Positions 52,567 through 62,427 of a DNA stretch of 62,793 nucleotides are shown piece by piece (position 1 is the stretch's first letter; every line of letters starts with the position of its first letter). The stretch spans positions 1 to 62,793 of the forward strand of contig NZ_VISR01000042.1 in NCBI RefSeq assembly GCF_007827595.1, given 5' to 3'. Source of the DNA: Streptomyces sp. BK340. GTDB lineage: Bacteria > Actinomycetota > Actinomycetes > Streptomycetales > Streptomycetaceae. The notes under the pieces were generated by a model. The model was given only the letters and a program-made list of their open reading frames with translations. It was not told the origin of the DNA and made no database searches. The position numbers were made by a program, and so were the translations under genes.

Positions 52567-54225
52567 TCATTTGCTGCCCTCGGCCATCAACCGATCCGAA
52601 GTGATCGGCGGGAGCATCAGGCGTAGCTGGAGCATCGCTGCGAATCGGCTCTCCGCGTCGTCGAGATCGATGCCACCGATCTCGACGACGCGACGCAGGC
52701 GATAACGGAGAGTGTTCGGATGGACGGCCAGCCTGGCGCTCGCCTTGGTCACGTCACCGAATGTGTCCAGCCACGCCTGCAGGGTTTCCACCAGTCTTGA
52801 ATTGTGTGCGGTGTCGTAGGCGATCAGCCGGGCCAATGGCCCGATCGGCTCTTTGCCTTCGGCCGCGACGATGCCGCCGAGCTCGAGGAGCAGCCAGTCG
52901 ACGTGGATGTCGGCGATCCGAGCCACCCTCAATCGGCCACTTCGTCTGGAACGGAGCACCCTGAGTGCTCGCTCCGCGGCAAGGCGCGAGCTTGCCAGCC
53001 CGGCCACGTCGTTTGCTGGTGTTCCCACCCCGATCACACCCGTCACCCTGTCACCGGTACGGTCCAGGAAGTTCTTCGCGATGCGCACCGCACGGTCTTC
53101 GGCATCCGTTTGGCTGCGCACGATCGGCACGATTCCGTAGCACACCTCGCCGATCAGCGCGGTTGCAGACCGGGAGTCAACCACCGAGAGATGCAGACTA
53201 AGAGCGTTGGCCAGCCGTTGCCGCTCGTCTGCCACTCTCACATGAGACTCAGACTGGTCGTCCGATGCCTGTTCTTTGAGGGCGCAGGCCATGACGACCG
53301 TGGTCTGCTCGACCATGCCCAGTCGTACCAGTGCTTCTGCCGCGCCGGGACCACCTTCCAGCGCGGTCCCCACCAGGTCGGTCCGGACCCGCCTTGATAC
53401 GTCGGCGCCTGCTCGGATCCCGAGCAATTCCAGCGCTACGACTTGAGCGGCTTCCTGCAGTGCCTTCTCGCGTTCCGCGGTGAGCGGCCCGGGTGCTATC
53501 GCCCAGATGAAGCCAAGCACTTCATCTCCGGCGCGCACTGCAATGGCGACACGGGGCAGGTTGGCAGCGTCGATCGGCCCGGAGTAGACCGGGTCGCCGG
53601 TTGTGTACAGCTCGCGGAAGACGCCGTGTGCCTCGTGCCGTTGAGTGATCCACTCAGGTGCCTGTCGGCCCAGAATCGTCGCCACCCGGGATGGGTCGGC
53701 CTCATCCTGGCGGTTGGAAAAGGCCAGAACCCGGTGATTGCGGTCTTCGATCGTAATCGGGGCGTCCAGTAGTGCAGCAACTGCATTGGCGATGGCGAAG
53801 AGATCCCCCGATGGCATGCCGGTCAGCGTTCCCGGCCTTGCTCCGCCTACTGTTCCCTCGGCCAGGACTGACCGGAGCAACGCTGCGAGCTGGGACCAGG
53901 AGGCGCCGCGGGTAAGAGTCAGCAGAGCCGTCCCGGAGCGCCGGCTGGCAGCTCTGATCCGCTCGTCGTCGGGGACGGGGGCGCGTACCACCAGCCCGGC
54001 TGCTCTATGGCCGCCCAAGGTATGGAGCAGCCGTGTGATCTCATAAGGCCCCTCCACACCGACCCCGAGCACCAGAGCGTGGTTCGGAAGCTCCGGCTCG
54101 TCCATAGGATCGTGGATTGCTATGCCACCGATGTTGTCGACTATGTCCGGGTCACCGTGGATGAGATCAAGGAGTGTGGTTCCGAGATAGTCGAGCACGC
54201 GGCTGAGACCGGTTCCCGGACGCAT
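52567..54225 (-). CDS. PucR/CdaR-family transcriptional regulator
   Basis: The ATG at 54225 gives 552 residues. It has a GAF-like middle part (LDAPITIEDRNHRVLAFSNR), a GGDEF-like segment, and the C-terminal PucR HTH (FGDVTKASARLAVHPNTLRYRLRRV). PucR proteins control purine or amino acid use. It is convergent with the M24 gene and upstream of nothing on its strand but near aspA. Starts at 54234 are also possible. Confidence 0.9.
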   Translation of the reverse strand: MRPGTGLSRVLDYLGTTLLDLIHGDPDIVDNIGGIAIHDPMDEPELPNHALVLGVGVEGPYEITRLLHTLGGHRAAGLVVRAPVPDDERIRAASRRSGTALLTLTRGASWSQLAALLRSVLAEGTVGGARPGTLTGMPSGDLFAIANAVAALLDAPITIEDRNHRVLAFSNRQDEADPSRVATILGRQAPEWITQRHEAHGVFRELYTTGDPVYSGPIDAANLPRVAIAVRAGDEVLGFIWAIAPGPLTAEREKALQEAAQVVALELLGIRAGADVSRRVRTDLVGTALEGGPGAAEALVRLGMVEQTTVVMACALKEQASDDQSESHVRVADERQRLANALSLHLSVVDSRSATALIGEVCYGIVPIVRSQTDAEDRAVRIAKNFLDRTGDRVTGVIGVGTPANDVAGLASSRLAAERALRVLRSRRSGRLRVARIADIHVDWLLLELGGIVAAEGKEPIGPLARLIAYDTAHNSRLVETLQAWLDTFGDVTKASARLAVHPNTLRYRLRRVVEIGGIDLDDAESRFAAMLQLRLMLPPITSDRLMAEGSK

Positions 54226-54447
54226 GGTCCCCACTATTGGTAAGCCCTTTGTGCTAGAAGACGATCTTGCGGCGCTGGGTGACACATGCAGGCGGGACAC
54301 ACCTGGCCACCCCTCCTAGTGATGACATACGAAGAGATCTGCCGACCGTCGCGGTTGTGATAGATGCCCGCATCGAGAGACGCGAGCGGTCGATGGTGGC
54401 CCACGGACCGTTGCACCGCCTGGTGCGGTGCAGGGCAAAGCTGCGCT

Positions 54448-56118
54448 TCACACCTCTGATGTGGTGACTGTTTCCCGACCACGCCTGCAGTAAGGGCAGG
54501 GCACTGTGCCGTTCTGACCGTCGCCCGGCACCAGCGTGCCCCAGTCGTCACAGATGGTGCACTCGTTTCCGAGCCTGCGGCGGCCCGGATGCGCCTGGCG
54601 GGCGTCTGCCTCCCCAGAACTCTGAAGATCCGTGTGACGTGCAGGCTTCGCAGCTGATTCCGCGCTGCCCGGACAGGCCAGATTGCGCGGATGGAGGATC
54701 TCCCCGAGTTGCTCTCTGCTGAGCAGGCCCTTGTCCAGGACAAGGTCGTACACACTGGCGCCGCTGAGCAAGGCCTCTTGCGCCACTGCTGTCGCCTGCT
54801 CATACCCGATATGAGGATTCAGGGCGGTCGCGAGGCCGATGGAGCGGCCTACCTGCCGGGCGAGGTGCTCACGGTTCGCGGTGATTCCCGAAATGCACCG
54901 CTCGGCCAGGGTCAGACATCCCGCTCGAAGGTGCGTCAGGCTCTTGAGAAGGCTGTGGACGATCACCGGTTCGAAGGCATTGAGCTGGAGCTGCCCGGCT
55001 TCCGCGGCGAAGGTGACCGTAACGTCGTTGCCGATCACCTCGTAGGCGATCTGATTGACCACTTCGGGGATTACCGGGTTGACCTTCCCAGGCATGATGC
55101 TGGAGCCGGCCTGCACCGGCGGCAGTACGATCTCGCCGAATCCGGCCCGCGGTCCGGACGACAACAGGCGCAAGTCGTTGCATGTCTTCGAGAGCTTGAC
55201 CGCGATGCGCTTGAGCACCCCGGACAGCTGGACGAATGCCCCCGCATCCTGAGTGGCCTCGACCAGGTCGTCAGCGGTGGAAAGCGGGAATCCGGTGATC
55301 GTCGTGAGATGGCGACAGGCCAGCCCGGCGTATCTGGGGTGCGCATTGAGTCCGGTGCCGATCGCGGTGCCGCCAAGGTTGATCTCCTGGATCAGCTCGC
55401 AGGCCTCAGTCAGACGCTCACGGTCCTCCTGGAGCATGACCGCGTAGGCGGCGAACTCCTGGCCGAGTGTCATCGGCACAGCGTCCTGAAGCTGGGTGCG
55501 GCCCACCTTGAGGATGTCTGCGAACTCGATCGCCTTGGCTGAGAAGGCCTTCTGAAGGGCCTCCATGGCGTCGTGCAGGTCACGTGCGCCGAAGTGCAGG
55601 GCGATCTTTCCCGCGGTCGGGTACACATCGTTGGTGCTCTGCCCGGCGTTCACATGCTCGAGCGGGTGAAGGTGTTCGTAGGAGCCCTTGGGATGACCCA
55701 GGTGTTCCAAGGCCCGGTTGGCGATCACCTCATTGGCGTTCATGTTCGTGGATGTGCCGGCACCACCCTGGATGACGTCGGTGACGAACTGGTCGTGCAG
55801 GGCTCCGGCGCGGATCTCCTCACAGGCACGGATGATGGCGTCAGCCTTGTCCGGCTCAAGCAGGCCCACCTCCCGGTTAGCTAGAGCGGCGGCCTGCTTC
55901 ACACAGGCCAGAGCCGTGACCAGGGCCGGGTAGGCGGAAATGGCGGTGCCCGTGATGGCGAAGTTCTCCATGGCACGCAGCGTGTGGACCCCGTAGTAGC
56001 AATCGTCCGCTACGGCGCGCTCACCAAGCAGATCGTGCTCGTATCGGAGCTGCCGCACCTCATCGTCGGATTGGGGAGGGGCAGGCACGGGCTGGGGAGG
56101 AATCATGCCGGTGGTCAT
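54448..56118 (-). CDS. aspA: Aspartate ammonia-lyase with a zinc-ribbon-like C-terminal extension
   Basis: This enzyme converts aspartate to fumarate and ammonia. From the ATG at 56118 it is 556 residues against a usual length of about 470. Core motifs are all present: GTSTNMNANEVIANRALE, GRTQLQDAVPMTLGQEF and the catalytic loop GSSIMPGKVNPV. After the normal end (LACPGS) there is a charged linker and a tail with CTICDDWG and CPYCRRG, two CxxC pairs that could bind zinc or iron. Confidence 0.92.
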   Translation of the reverse strand: MTTGMIPPQPVPAPPQSDDEVRQLRYEHDLLGERAVADDCYYGVHTLRAMENFAITGTAISAYPALVTALACVKQAAALANREVGLLEPDKADAIIRACEEIRAGALHDQFVTDVIQGGAGTSTNMNANEVIANRALEHLGHPKGSYEHLHPLEHVNAGQSTNDVYPTAGKIALHFGARDLHDAMEALQKAFSAKAIEFADILKVGRTQLQDAVPMTLGQEFAAYAVMLQEDRERLTEACELIQEINLGGTAIGTGLNAHPRYAGLACRHLTTITGFPLSTADDLVEATQDAGAFVQLSGVLKRIAVKLSKTCNDLRLLSSGPRAGFGEIVLPPVQAGSSIMPGKVNPVIPEVVNQIAYEVIGNDVTVTFAAEAGQLQLNAFEPVIVHSLLKSLTHLRAGCLTLAERCISGITANREHLARQVGRSIGLATALNPHIGYEQATAVAQEALLSGASVYDLVLDKGLLSREQLGEILHPRNLACPGSAESAAKPARHTDLQSSGEADARQAHPGRRRLGNECTICDDWGTLVPGDGQNGTVPCPYCRRGRETVTTSEV

Positions 56119-56152
56119 TGCTGCATCCGTTCGTAGCGCGTTGGGGGCAAAG

Positions 56153-56191
56153 CCTGGGCTTGCTTCCGTCCCGGACGGAAGCAAGCCCAGG
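56153..56191. promoter_or_regulatory. Perfect 19-bp palindrome upstream of aspA
   Basis: CCTGGGCTTGCTTCCGTCC (56153-56171), centre base C at 56172, and its exact complement (56173-56191). It begins 35 bases before the aspA start and lies downstream of the whiB gene on the same strand, so it could be a terminator for whiB, an attenuator, or an operator. Confidence 0.65.
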
Positions 56192-56409
56192 ACCATATCC
56201 CCAGGTGGGGGGGCGCGCCGGTGCCGAGGGGGATCTGGATGTTGCCCCATCGCCAGCTGGGCCTCAGCGGCAGTCCCGTCATGGCGTGTAGGTGTGGCCT
56301 GAGGCGGGCCAGGCCGACTTGTTGAGCAGCCCGGTTCTTGCATTCAGATGAACGGAAGTGGTCGAAGCCCGGGTTCAGCCGAACGGGATCTGAGCTCTTG
56401 CGGGGCCGG

Positions 56410-56964
56410 TCACACGTCCTTTGGGCCGTTCGGCACGTCCGGAAGATCGAAACCGAGTACCCGGAGATAGGCGAGGGCACGAGCGGTCTGTCCGCGCACC
56501 TGGTACACCGCACGGAGCGTCGTGCCGATCGCATCACCGATCCTCTGGTTGCCCCATCCGAGCTGTTGCAGCCGCAGCACGACTGCAAGACGGTGCGGTG
56601 GCCGCACGTACAGCCGCTCCCCAGCGGCGAGGCGCTCGACGAGACGCTCGCTGCCGCACCACAGATCGCGCGATCGCTGGCTGAGGCCTCGCCTCTCGGT
56701 TGCGGTCAGACCGCCCCAGATTCCAAGGGGCTGGGGCTCTTGCATCGCCATCTCCAGACATCGGTCCTGCAGCCTGCAGGTCGAGCAGACGACCTTCGCT
56801 GCGTCGGTGCAGAGCTGGTCCGAGCGGGAGTGGCCAGAAGGAAAGAACAGCTCCGGATCGATGCTGGAACAGGGGGGTGCTGCCGACGGCACCGCGGCCT
56901 CGTGCCCTGTTTCGCGGGCGAGCCCTTGGGCGAACTGGGGCCGGCCAGTGGGGGAAGCAGGCAT
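56410..56964 (-). CDS. WhiB-family regulator with a long C-terminal extension
   Basis: The ATG at 56964 has an AGGAAGG site. The four-Cys cluster ligands are PPCSSID, VVCSTCRLQDRC, and the GIWGGLTATER turn is present. It is 184 residues against a common 80-130. The extra C-terminal part (HRLAVVLRLQQLGWGNQRIGDAIGTTLRAVYQVRG) looks like an additional helix-turn-helix. It binds an iron-sulfur cluster and works with a sigma factor. Confidence 0.9.
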   Translation of the reverse strand: MPASPTGRPQFAQGLARETGHEAAVPSAAPPCSSIDPELFFPSGHSRSDQLCTDAAKVVCSTCRLQDRCLEMAMQEPQPLGIWGGLTATERRGLSQRSRDLWCGSERLVERLAAGERLYVRPPHRLAVVLRLQQLGWGNQRIGDAIGTTLRAVYQVRGQTARALAYLRVLGFDLPDVPNGPKDV

Positions 56965-57486
56965 CGTCGACCTTCCTGCGGATGTTTGATCGGGATCGGT
57001 AGCTGGGAACCGTGACACTTGTGTCGCGTGTGCGACGCCGACTCGGGCCGCTCCGGCCGGGCGCGACGGGTAGTGCGGGGCGGATTAGCCAGGGAGGCGA
57101 CCAGGAGTCTCCACCGCGTGGCGGCTGGAGTATCCGGGGTTCGGCTGTCAGGAGCGACTAACTGTTCCTGTGAACGGCGGAGGGGCGCGCGGAGTTCACA
57201 TGGCGCTCACGCGCCTGTCCGGGGTCGGTATCGATCGGTCCATCGGCCTGTCGCCGTGTCCCAGTGCGTGCACCTGGGGGCGTCAGGGGCCCGGCGCTCA
57301 GGCGGCCGACCGCGAAGTTTCACCCCTGCGAACCTCGTCGGCATGGCGCTTTGGCGGTTCGTTGGGATGCCGTTGGCGACGGAAGACACCCTCGGTGGCC
57401 GGGAAGGGGAGGACCGCGCCCGCATCACAGCGGTGACCGGGTGAGGGGCTCCGGCACATGTAGCGGCCAACGGGAGTGTGGTTGGA
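56965..57486. other. Divergent intergenic region between whiB and sigma factor genes
   Basis: About 520 bases with opposite-facing regulatory genes at the two ends, likely carrying both promoters. I see no clear operator. Confidence 0.4.
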
Positions 57487-58128
57487 ATGCAGGTCAGGCG
57501 TTCGGGCGACAGAGCGTCCAGAGGGCGGACCGAGACGGCTGAGCGGCGCGGCGGCGATCAGGGGCGCGTATCGGTTCAGGAAGCAGATGAGGCCCCGCCG
57601 ACCGAGCGTGCCACGCTCGACGAAGAGACCCTGCATGAGCTGTACCGGTTGCACGGCAGCTACCTGTTCCGCGCACTGCTCCGGCTCACCAGCGGTGATC
57701 GGGGGCGGGCCGAGGACGTCCTGCAGGAGACCCTGGTGCGAGCCTGGCAGCACCCGGCCGCGATGTCGCGGGGCCCGGAGCATGCCCGCCCGTGGCTGTT
57801 CACCGTTGCCAGACGTATTGCCATCGACCACTTCCGCATGCAGGCGGCCCGGCCGCAGGAGACAACCGACGAAGTGCCGGAGGAGTACGCGAATGTCGCC
57901 GACCCGTTCGACGACGTTCTGGTGGCCCGCGACATGGAAGTCGTCCTGGCGGAACTCGCGCCCCATCAGCGGGAGGTCCTGATCGAGCTGCATATGAGGG
58001 ACCGCTCGGTGGCTGAGACGGCGGGAATCCTGGGCGTCCCGGTCGGCACGGTCAAGTCCCGCAACTTCTACGCGATACGTTCGCTGCGCGAAGCGCTCGG
58101 TGTACATGACGAGGCTCTTGAGGCCTGA
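57487..58128 (+). CDS. ECF-family RNA polymerase sigma factor
   Basis: The 213-residue product (ATG 57487; a GTG at 57478 is also possible) has region 2 (LHGSYLFRALLRLTSGDRGRAEDVLQETLVRAWQHP, RPWLFTVARRIAIDHFR) and region 4 (LAPHQREVLIELHMRDRSVAETAGILGVPVGTVKSR). An N-terminal about 40-residue leader is Arg/Glu-rich. No adjacent anti-sigma gene is evident. It is divergent from whiB. Confidence 0.92.
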   Translation: MQVRRSGDRASRGRTETAERRGGDQGRVSVQEADEAPPTERATLDEETLHELYRLHGSYLFRALLRLTSGDRGRAEDVLQETLVRAWQHPAAMSRGPEHARPWLFTVARRIAIDHFRMQAARPQETTDEVPEEYANVADPFDDVLVARDMEVVLAELAPHQREVLIELHMRDRSVAETAGILGVPVGTVKSRNFYAIRSLREALGVHDEALEA

Positions 58129-58727
58129 TGCCGTAGCCCACACAGCGTGGATCCCCCGCCGGGTTGTGGTGGAAGGCCGGGAAGTGGCTGACGGGCACCC
58201 TGCGTCCGCGTACGCCTCCTCCCGGCTCTGTCGCGGGTTCGATCTCCGCGAAGCATCCCGTGTGGGGGAACGCGATCGGGAAGGGATACGCGCGGTAGGT
58301 CTGTCGGCCGCACCTGCACGGAGGCAGATCGCAGGGTCGCCTTCCGCCGGCACCAAGGTCACTGAGGCCAACCAACTCGTCTAGACCGCCCGACGACGGA
58401 ACGGCAAGTCCGATGGCTTGGCGGGGATCCCTGCCTGCAATGCGGGAGCGCGGGAGTAGCGCTGCCGAGATCGGTGTGAACCCCGCGCATGTCTCATGAA
58501 CCGTACTCGCGCTCTGGTGCGTTCTGCTTTGTAAGGCGGTTGCCCGATCCCGGACGGGGTGGATCCCTGCTGGAAAGGAGTGCGCGGAAGTGTGCATGGC
58601 GTCGGCATGGATGAGGCACGAACCAGAGCGGGGAAATCGGCGCGCGGCTGTGCGCAGGATCGATCGGCTGCCCAGACCTGGCGTCCGGGCTCCCGGCGGG
58701 TCGCGGACCTGTGGGCGGAGCGGCTGG
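58129..58727. other. Gene-poor spacer
   Basis: About 600 bases without a supported gene. Open frames on both strands lack family features; no strong repeat or RNA was seen. Confidence 0.45.
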
Positions 58728-59132
58728 ATGATGGGTGAGCACGAGGCCGAGACGGTGAGTCTGCTGGTGCGCTCCTGGGTGGCCGGCTCTTCACCGCTGG
58801 CCGACCCCGGTCGGGCCCTGGGTACTGGCCTGCCGGTACCGCGGGCGCAGGCCCTTGAGGTGATCGAGTCGGCTCGCTCGCTGGCGGTGCTCGGCCTGAC
58901 GGACGGCTGCCCTGCCGTGAGCTCGCCTGCTCTGGTCCGCAGTCAGCTGGGCGACGCTCGCTTTTCCGAGCTGTGCCTGATCGCTGACGCGTTGGTGGTC
59001 GGCCAGCACCCGTCCGTAGCCGAGTGGACCGCCGGGGATTACCGCGTCGCCGTCGAATGGACAGCGGTGCTGATCCAGAGGTGGGGCGAGGATGGCGTGC
59101 AACGACTGGTGGCGGAGCTGTCAGGAAGCTGA
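58728..59132 (+). CDS. Small hypothetical protein, helical
   Basis: The ATG at 58728 follows a GGCGGAG site and gives 134 residues. It is helix-rich, with acidic and aliphatic stretches (ETVSLLVRSWVAGSS, RVAVEWTAVLIQRWGEDGVQRLVAEL). No motif is recognised. It lies between the sigma factor and the AfsR-like gene. Confidence 0.6.
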   Translation: MMGEHEAETVSLLVRSWVAGSSPLADPGRALGTGLPVPRAQALEVIESARSLAVLGLTDGCPAVSSPALVRSQLGDARFSELCLIADALVVGQHPSVAEWTAGDYRVAVEWTAVLIQRWGEDGVQRLVAELSGS

Positions 59133-59274
59133 CGGAATCCCACGCTGACCAGCCTAGGCACCCACACTGGTCAGCCGAAGCTGACCCACAAGGAATCGGT
59201 CACTTGACGCAATTACGCCTTCCAGGATATTTCATCTGGTAGCGAACAGTGCCGAGGGCTACCTCGAACGACGT

Positions 59275-62154
59275 ATGGGCGTCGGTAGGCTTGCCCGAGG
59301 CGCGATCAGGGCGTGGTTTGGTGTCGATGTGCGGGTTGTGCTGCTGGGCCCAGTCGGATTGATCTCGCCGGACGGCGCGGAGACTGAGGTCAGGGAAGGT
59401 AAGCGACAGGCGGTTCTGGCGTTGCTGGCGGCGCGGATGAACCAAGTGGTTCCCGTCGCGCGAATCCTGGAACTTGTCTGGGACGGTGATCCGCCTCCGC
59501 GCGCTCGGCAAGCGCTGCAAGGGCACGTCGCGGAACTGCGGCGACAACTGTCTGACAGCCCGCTTGCCATCCTGTGGGACGACCTCGGGTACGAGCTGCG
59601 CGGCGCCCCTGAGGCAGTGGACGCGCTTGAGTTCCGCCGTCTCGTAGCCCTGGCCGCCAGGACGACCGAAGACGAGCAGGCCGTAGCACTGATCCGCAGG
59701 GGGCTGGGTCTTTGGCGTGGCAGCGCGCTCATGGGCGTCGCCGAGGGCGAACTGCGACGCACCCTGGGGGTCGAGCTCGAAGCGGCCCGGGTACTGGCGG
59801 TCGAGGCATGGGCAGATCGAGCGCTGCGACTGGGCAGCGGCGGCGATGCCGTAGCCACACTTGAGGAAGCGGTACGAGCGGACGGGCTGCGCGAGTCCCT
59901 GGTTGGCGCGCTCGTACGATGCCTGCACCAGGAGGGCAGGCAGTCCGAGGCCCTCGAGGTGTATCACCAGGCGCGGCGGCGGCTGCGGGACGAGCTTGGC
60001 GTCATCCCCGGCACCCAGTTGCAGGCGGCGTTCGCCACCGTGGTGGCCTGTTCCGAGCACGAAGCCGCCGGGGCGGCCCACTCCCGGTCCCAGTCCCTTG
60101 CTCCCACTGCCCCACCAGTGCCCGAAGGCGCCGCGTCGACGCCGGTCCTGACACAACTGCCACGGCTGCCGGGCGGCCTGGTGGGACGCGACAGGGAGTC
60201 CCGGTGGCTGGACCGGGAGTGCGGGCCTGGCCACGAAGGAGCCGGACTGGCTCTGATCACCGGCCCCGCCGGGGCGGGCAAGACCGTGCTGGCGGTGCGC
60301 TGGGCGTACGCGGTGGCCGGGCAGTTCCCGGACGGGCAGCTCTTCGTTGACCTGCACGGATTCGGACCCCAGGAACCCGTAGACGCTCACGCGGTCCTCG
60401 GCCACTTCCTGCGCGCCCTGGGCGTGCCCGACGAGCACATCCCGGAGGACCCCGTGAGCCGCGCGGGCTGCTTCCGCACCATCACGCAGGACATGCGGCT
60501 CCTGATCGTGCTGGACAACGCGCCGTCGGCGGAAGATGTGAGAGACCTGCTGCCTGCCGGCCCCGGCTGCTCCACCGTCGTGACCAGCCGCAGTCAGCTG
60601 GGCGACCTGGTGGTCATGGAGGGCGCCGCGCCGTTGACGTTGGGAACGCTGCCCCTGCCCGAGGCCCTCGAGCTCATTGCCCGCCTGGCAGGAACCGAGC
60701 GGGTTCGGGCAGAACCGGAGATGGCGCGCCGTCTCGCCGAGCTGTGCGATTGTATGCCGCTCGCCCTGCGGATCGCGGCGGCACGCCTGGCAGCACGTCC
60801 CCGGTGGACCATCAGTGCCCTGGTGGACGAGCTGGAAGACGAGCGGCTGCGCCTTGGCATGTTGCAAACCATCGGCGATTCCGGGGTGATCGCGGCCCTC
60901 GCCTCCACCCGCGGCCAGCTCACACCGGAGGCCGGCCGCCTGCTCGCGCTGCTGGCCATCCACCCGGGGGGCGAGATCGACGGACCGGCCGCAGCGGCGC
61001 TGCTCGATTGCGAGGAGGCTGCGGCACGGAAGGCGTTGGACGTGCTGGTGGCCTACCACCTTGTCAGCGAGGCCAGACCCGGACGATTTGCACGGCACGA
61101 CCTTGTCCGCCTTTACTGTGCCGACCTTCTGGCCTCCGAAATCACCGTGTGCCATCGTCGCCAGAGCCGGGCCAGGCTCTTGGACCACTACATAGCCGTC
61201 ACCGCGCAAGCCGCCTCCTTCACCCACGCGTCAAAGAGCGCTCCTGGCAGCCCCTCGGCCCGGACCTCCACGGTGAAGGTGCGTTTCCATGACAGGCAGG
61301 GGGCTGTGGACTGGTACCAATGTGAAGAGGCCGCCATCCTGGCCCTCATCCGCATGGCCGCAGAGGATGGCGAGCCGGATCGCGCCTGGCGGCTGGCCGA
61401 CAACTGCATCAACCTGCACCTCGGACGCGCCGCGCCAGGAGCGTGGCTGGACTGCGCCGCAGCCGGGCTCAGCGCCGCGAAGCATTCGGACGACACATAC
61501 GCGCTGATGAGGATGCACTATGCGGTCGGCTCAGCGCTCAAGGCGCGAGGACGTTGGGAGGAAGCCCAGAGTGAGGTGGAAAACGCTCTCGCGTGTGCTT
61601 CCTCGCTGCCGGCCGGCGAGGACCGGCTGCGTTGTCGCATGGCTCTCGGCCTGATCCGCGCCGACCTGAACAACCTCGACGAGGCGATCCGCTGCATCGA
61701 GCAGGCACTGGACGAAAGCAGAGAGCTGGGCCACGTCGGCGCTCAGGCTCTCGCGCTCAGCAACCTTTCGTATCTGCTGCTCGCTGCAGGGCAACCGGCG
61801 GCGGCGCTGGACAGAGCACGGCAGGCGACCGCTCAACTGCCTTCCCGGAGCAGCTCCGTCACTTCACTTGCAGCCCTGCTCAATGAGATCGAGGCACTGA
61901 ATTGCCTCGGTGAGGTCGCTAAGGCGGAGGAGCGGTTGGCGGAAGCCATCGGCCGCTGTCGAGCCCGCGGACACCGCGATTACGAGGCCACGGCAGAGCT
62001 TTGGTACGCCGAGCTGCTCGAGCGAGCCGGCAAGGAGTCCGAGGCACACCCCCATCGGGCGGCGGCCGCAGAGCTATCTGCCGGACGTGGGAAGGGCTGG
62101 AAAGCGGAGCGTGCCTCGGCAGCGATCTCACTGTGGTCGTGCGAGAACCGGTAG
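59275..62154 (+). CDS. AfsR-like SARP/NB-ARC/TPR regulator
   Basis: The product has 959 residues from the ATG at 59275; the family start matches GTG 59329 (MRVVLLGPVGL). It has a winged-helix SARP domain (about residues 20-105), a bacterial transcriptional activator domain (to about 255), an NB-ARC ATPase with P-loop ITGPAGAGKTVLAV (about residue 320) and LLIVLDNAP, and C-terminal TPR-like helices. Such proteins activate antibiotic and other secondary metabolite genes. The substrate genes are not in the window; the P450 and terpene synthase are candidates. Confidence 0.92.
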   Translation: MGVGRLARGAIRAWFGVDVRVVLLGPVGLISPDGAETEVREGKRQAVLALLAARMNQVVPVARILELVWDGDPPPRARQALQGHVAELRRQLSDSPLAILWDDLGYELRGAPEAVDALEFRRLVALAARTTEDEQAVALIRRGLGLWRGSALMGVAEGELRRTLGVELEAARVLAVEAWADRALRLGSGGDAVATLEEAVRADGLRESLVGALVRCLHQEGRQSEALEVYHQARRRLRDELGVIPGTQLQAAFATVVACSEHEAAGAAHSRSQSLAPTAPPVPEGAASTPVLTQLPRLPGGLVGRDRESRWLDRECGPGHEGAGLALITGPAGAGKTVLAVRWAYAVAGQFPDGQLFVDLHGFGPQEPVDAHAVLGHFLRALGVPDEHIPEDPVSRAGCFRTITQDMRLLIVLDNAPSAEDVRDLLPAGPGCSTVVTSRSQLGDLVVMEGAAPLTLGTLPLPEALELIARLAGTERVRAEPEMARRLAELCDCMPLALRIAAARLAARPRWTISALVDELEDERLRLGMLQTIGDSGVIAALASTRGQLTPEAGRLLALLAIHPGGEIDGPAAAALLDCEEAAARKALDVLVAYHLVSEARPGRFARHDLVRLYCADLLASEITVCHRRQSRARLLDHYIAVTAQAASFTHASKSAPGSPSARTSTVKVRFHDRQGAVDWYQCEEAAILALIRMAAEDGEPDRAWRLADNCINLHLGRAAPGAWLDCAAAGLSAAKHSDDTYALMRMHYAVGSALKARGRWEEAQSEVENALACASSLPAGEDRLRCRMALGLIRADLNNLDEAIRCIEQALDESRELGHVGAQALALSNLSYLLLAAGQPAAALDRARQATAQLPSRSSSVTSLAALLNEIEALNCLGEVAKAEERLAEAIGRCRARGHRDYEATAELWYAELLERAGKESEAHPHRAAAAELSAGRGKGWKAERASAAISLWSCENR

Positions 62155-62427
62155 AAGCCGTGCCGAGCTCGCCGGCAGCGTTTCGGCCGGGCAACGGGTC
62201 GACGCCCACCGGCCCGAGCTGCAAACGCGCTCCCGCGCAGCAACGAGTCAGCCCTTGCCAACGAGGATGGTGAGTTCTGGACCGAATCCATCAACCGTAC
62301 CCGCGTGGACGGCGGTTCATGGCGACCGCACGCTGCCCACCAGGCGGGTGTCGGCCGAGCGCGCCCGAGCCGCACCGGCGTCGAGCCGTTCATGATCGGG
62401 CGTCAGCGATCCTCCGCGATGATCAGG

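Noticed and set aside
58052..58597. Minus-strand 181-residue frame in the spacer after the sigma factor
   Set aside because: It overlaps the sigma factor end and lacks any motif or translation signal I could support.
59200..61227. Minus-strand frame of 675 residues opposite the AfsR-like gene
   Set aside because: Shadow frame of a well-recognised regulator; no motif found.
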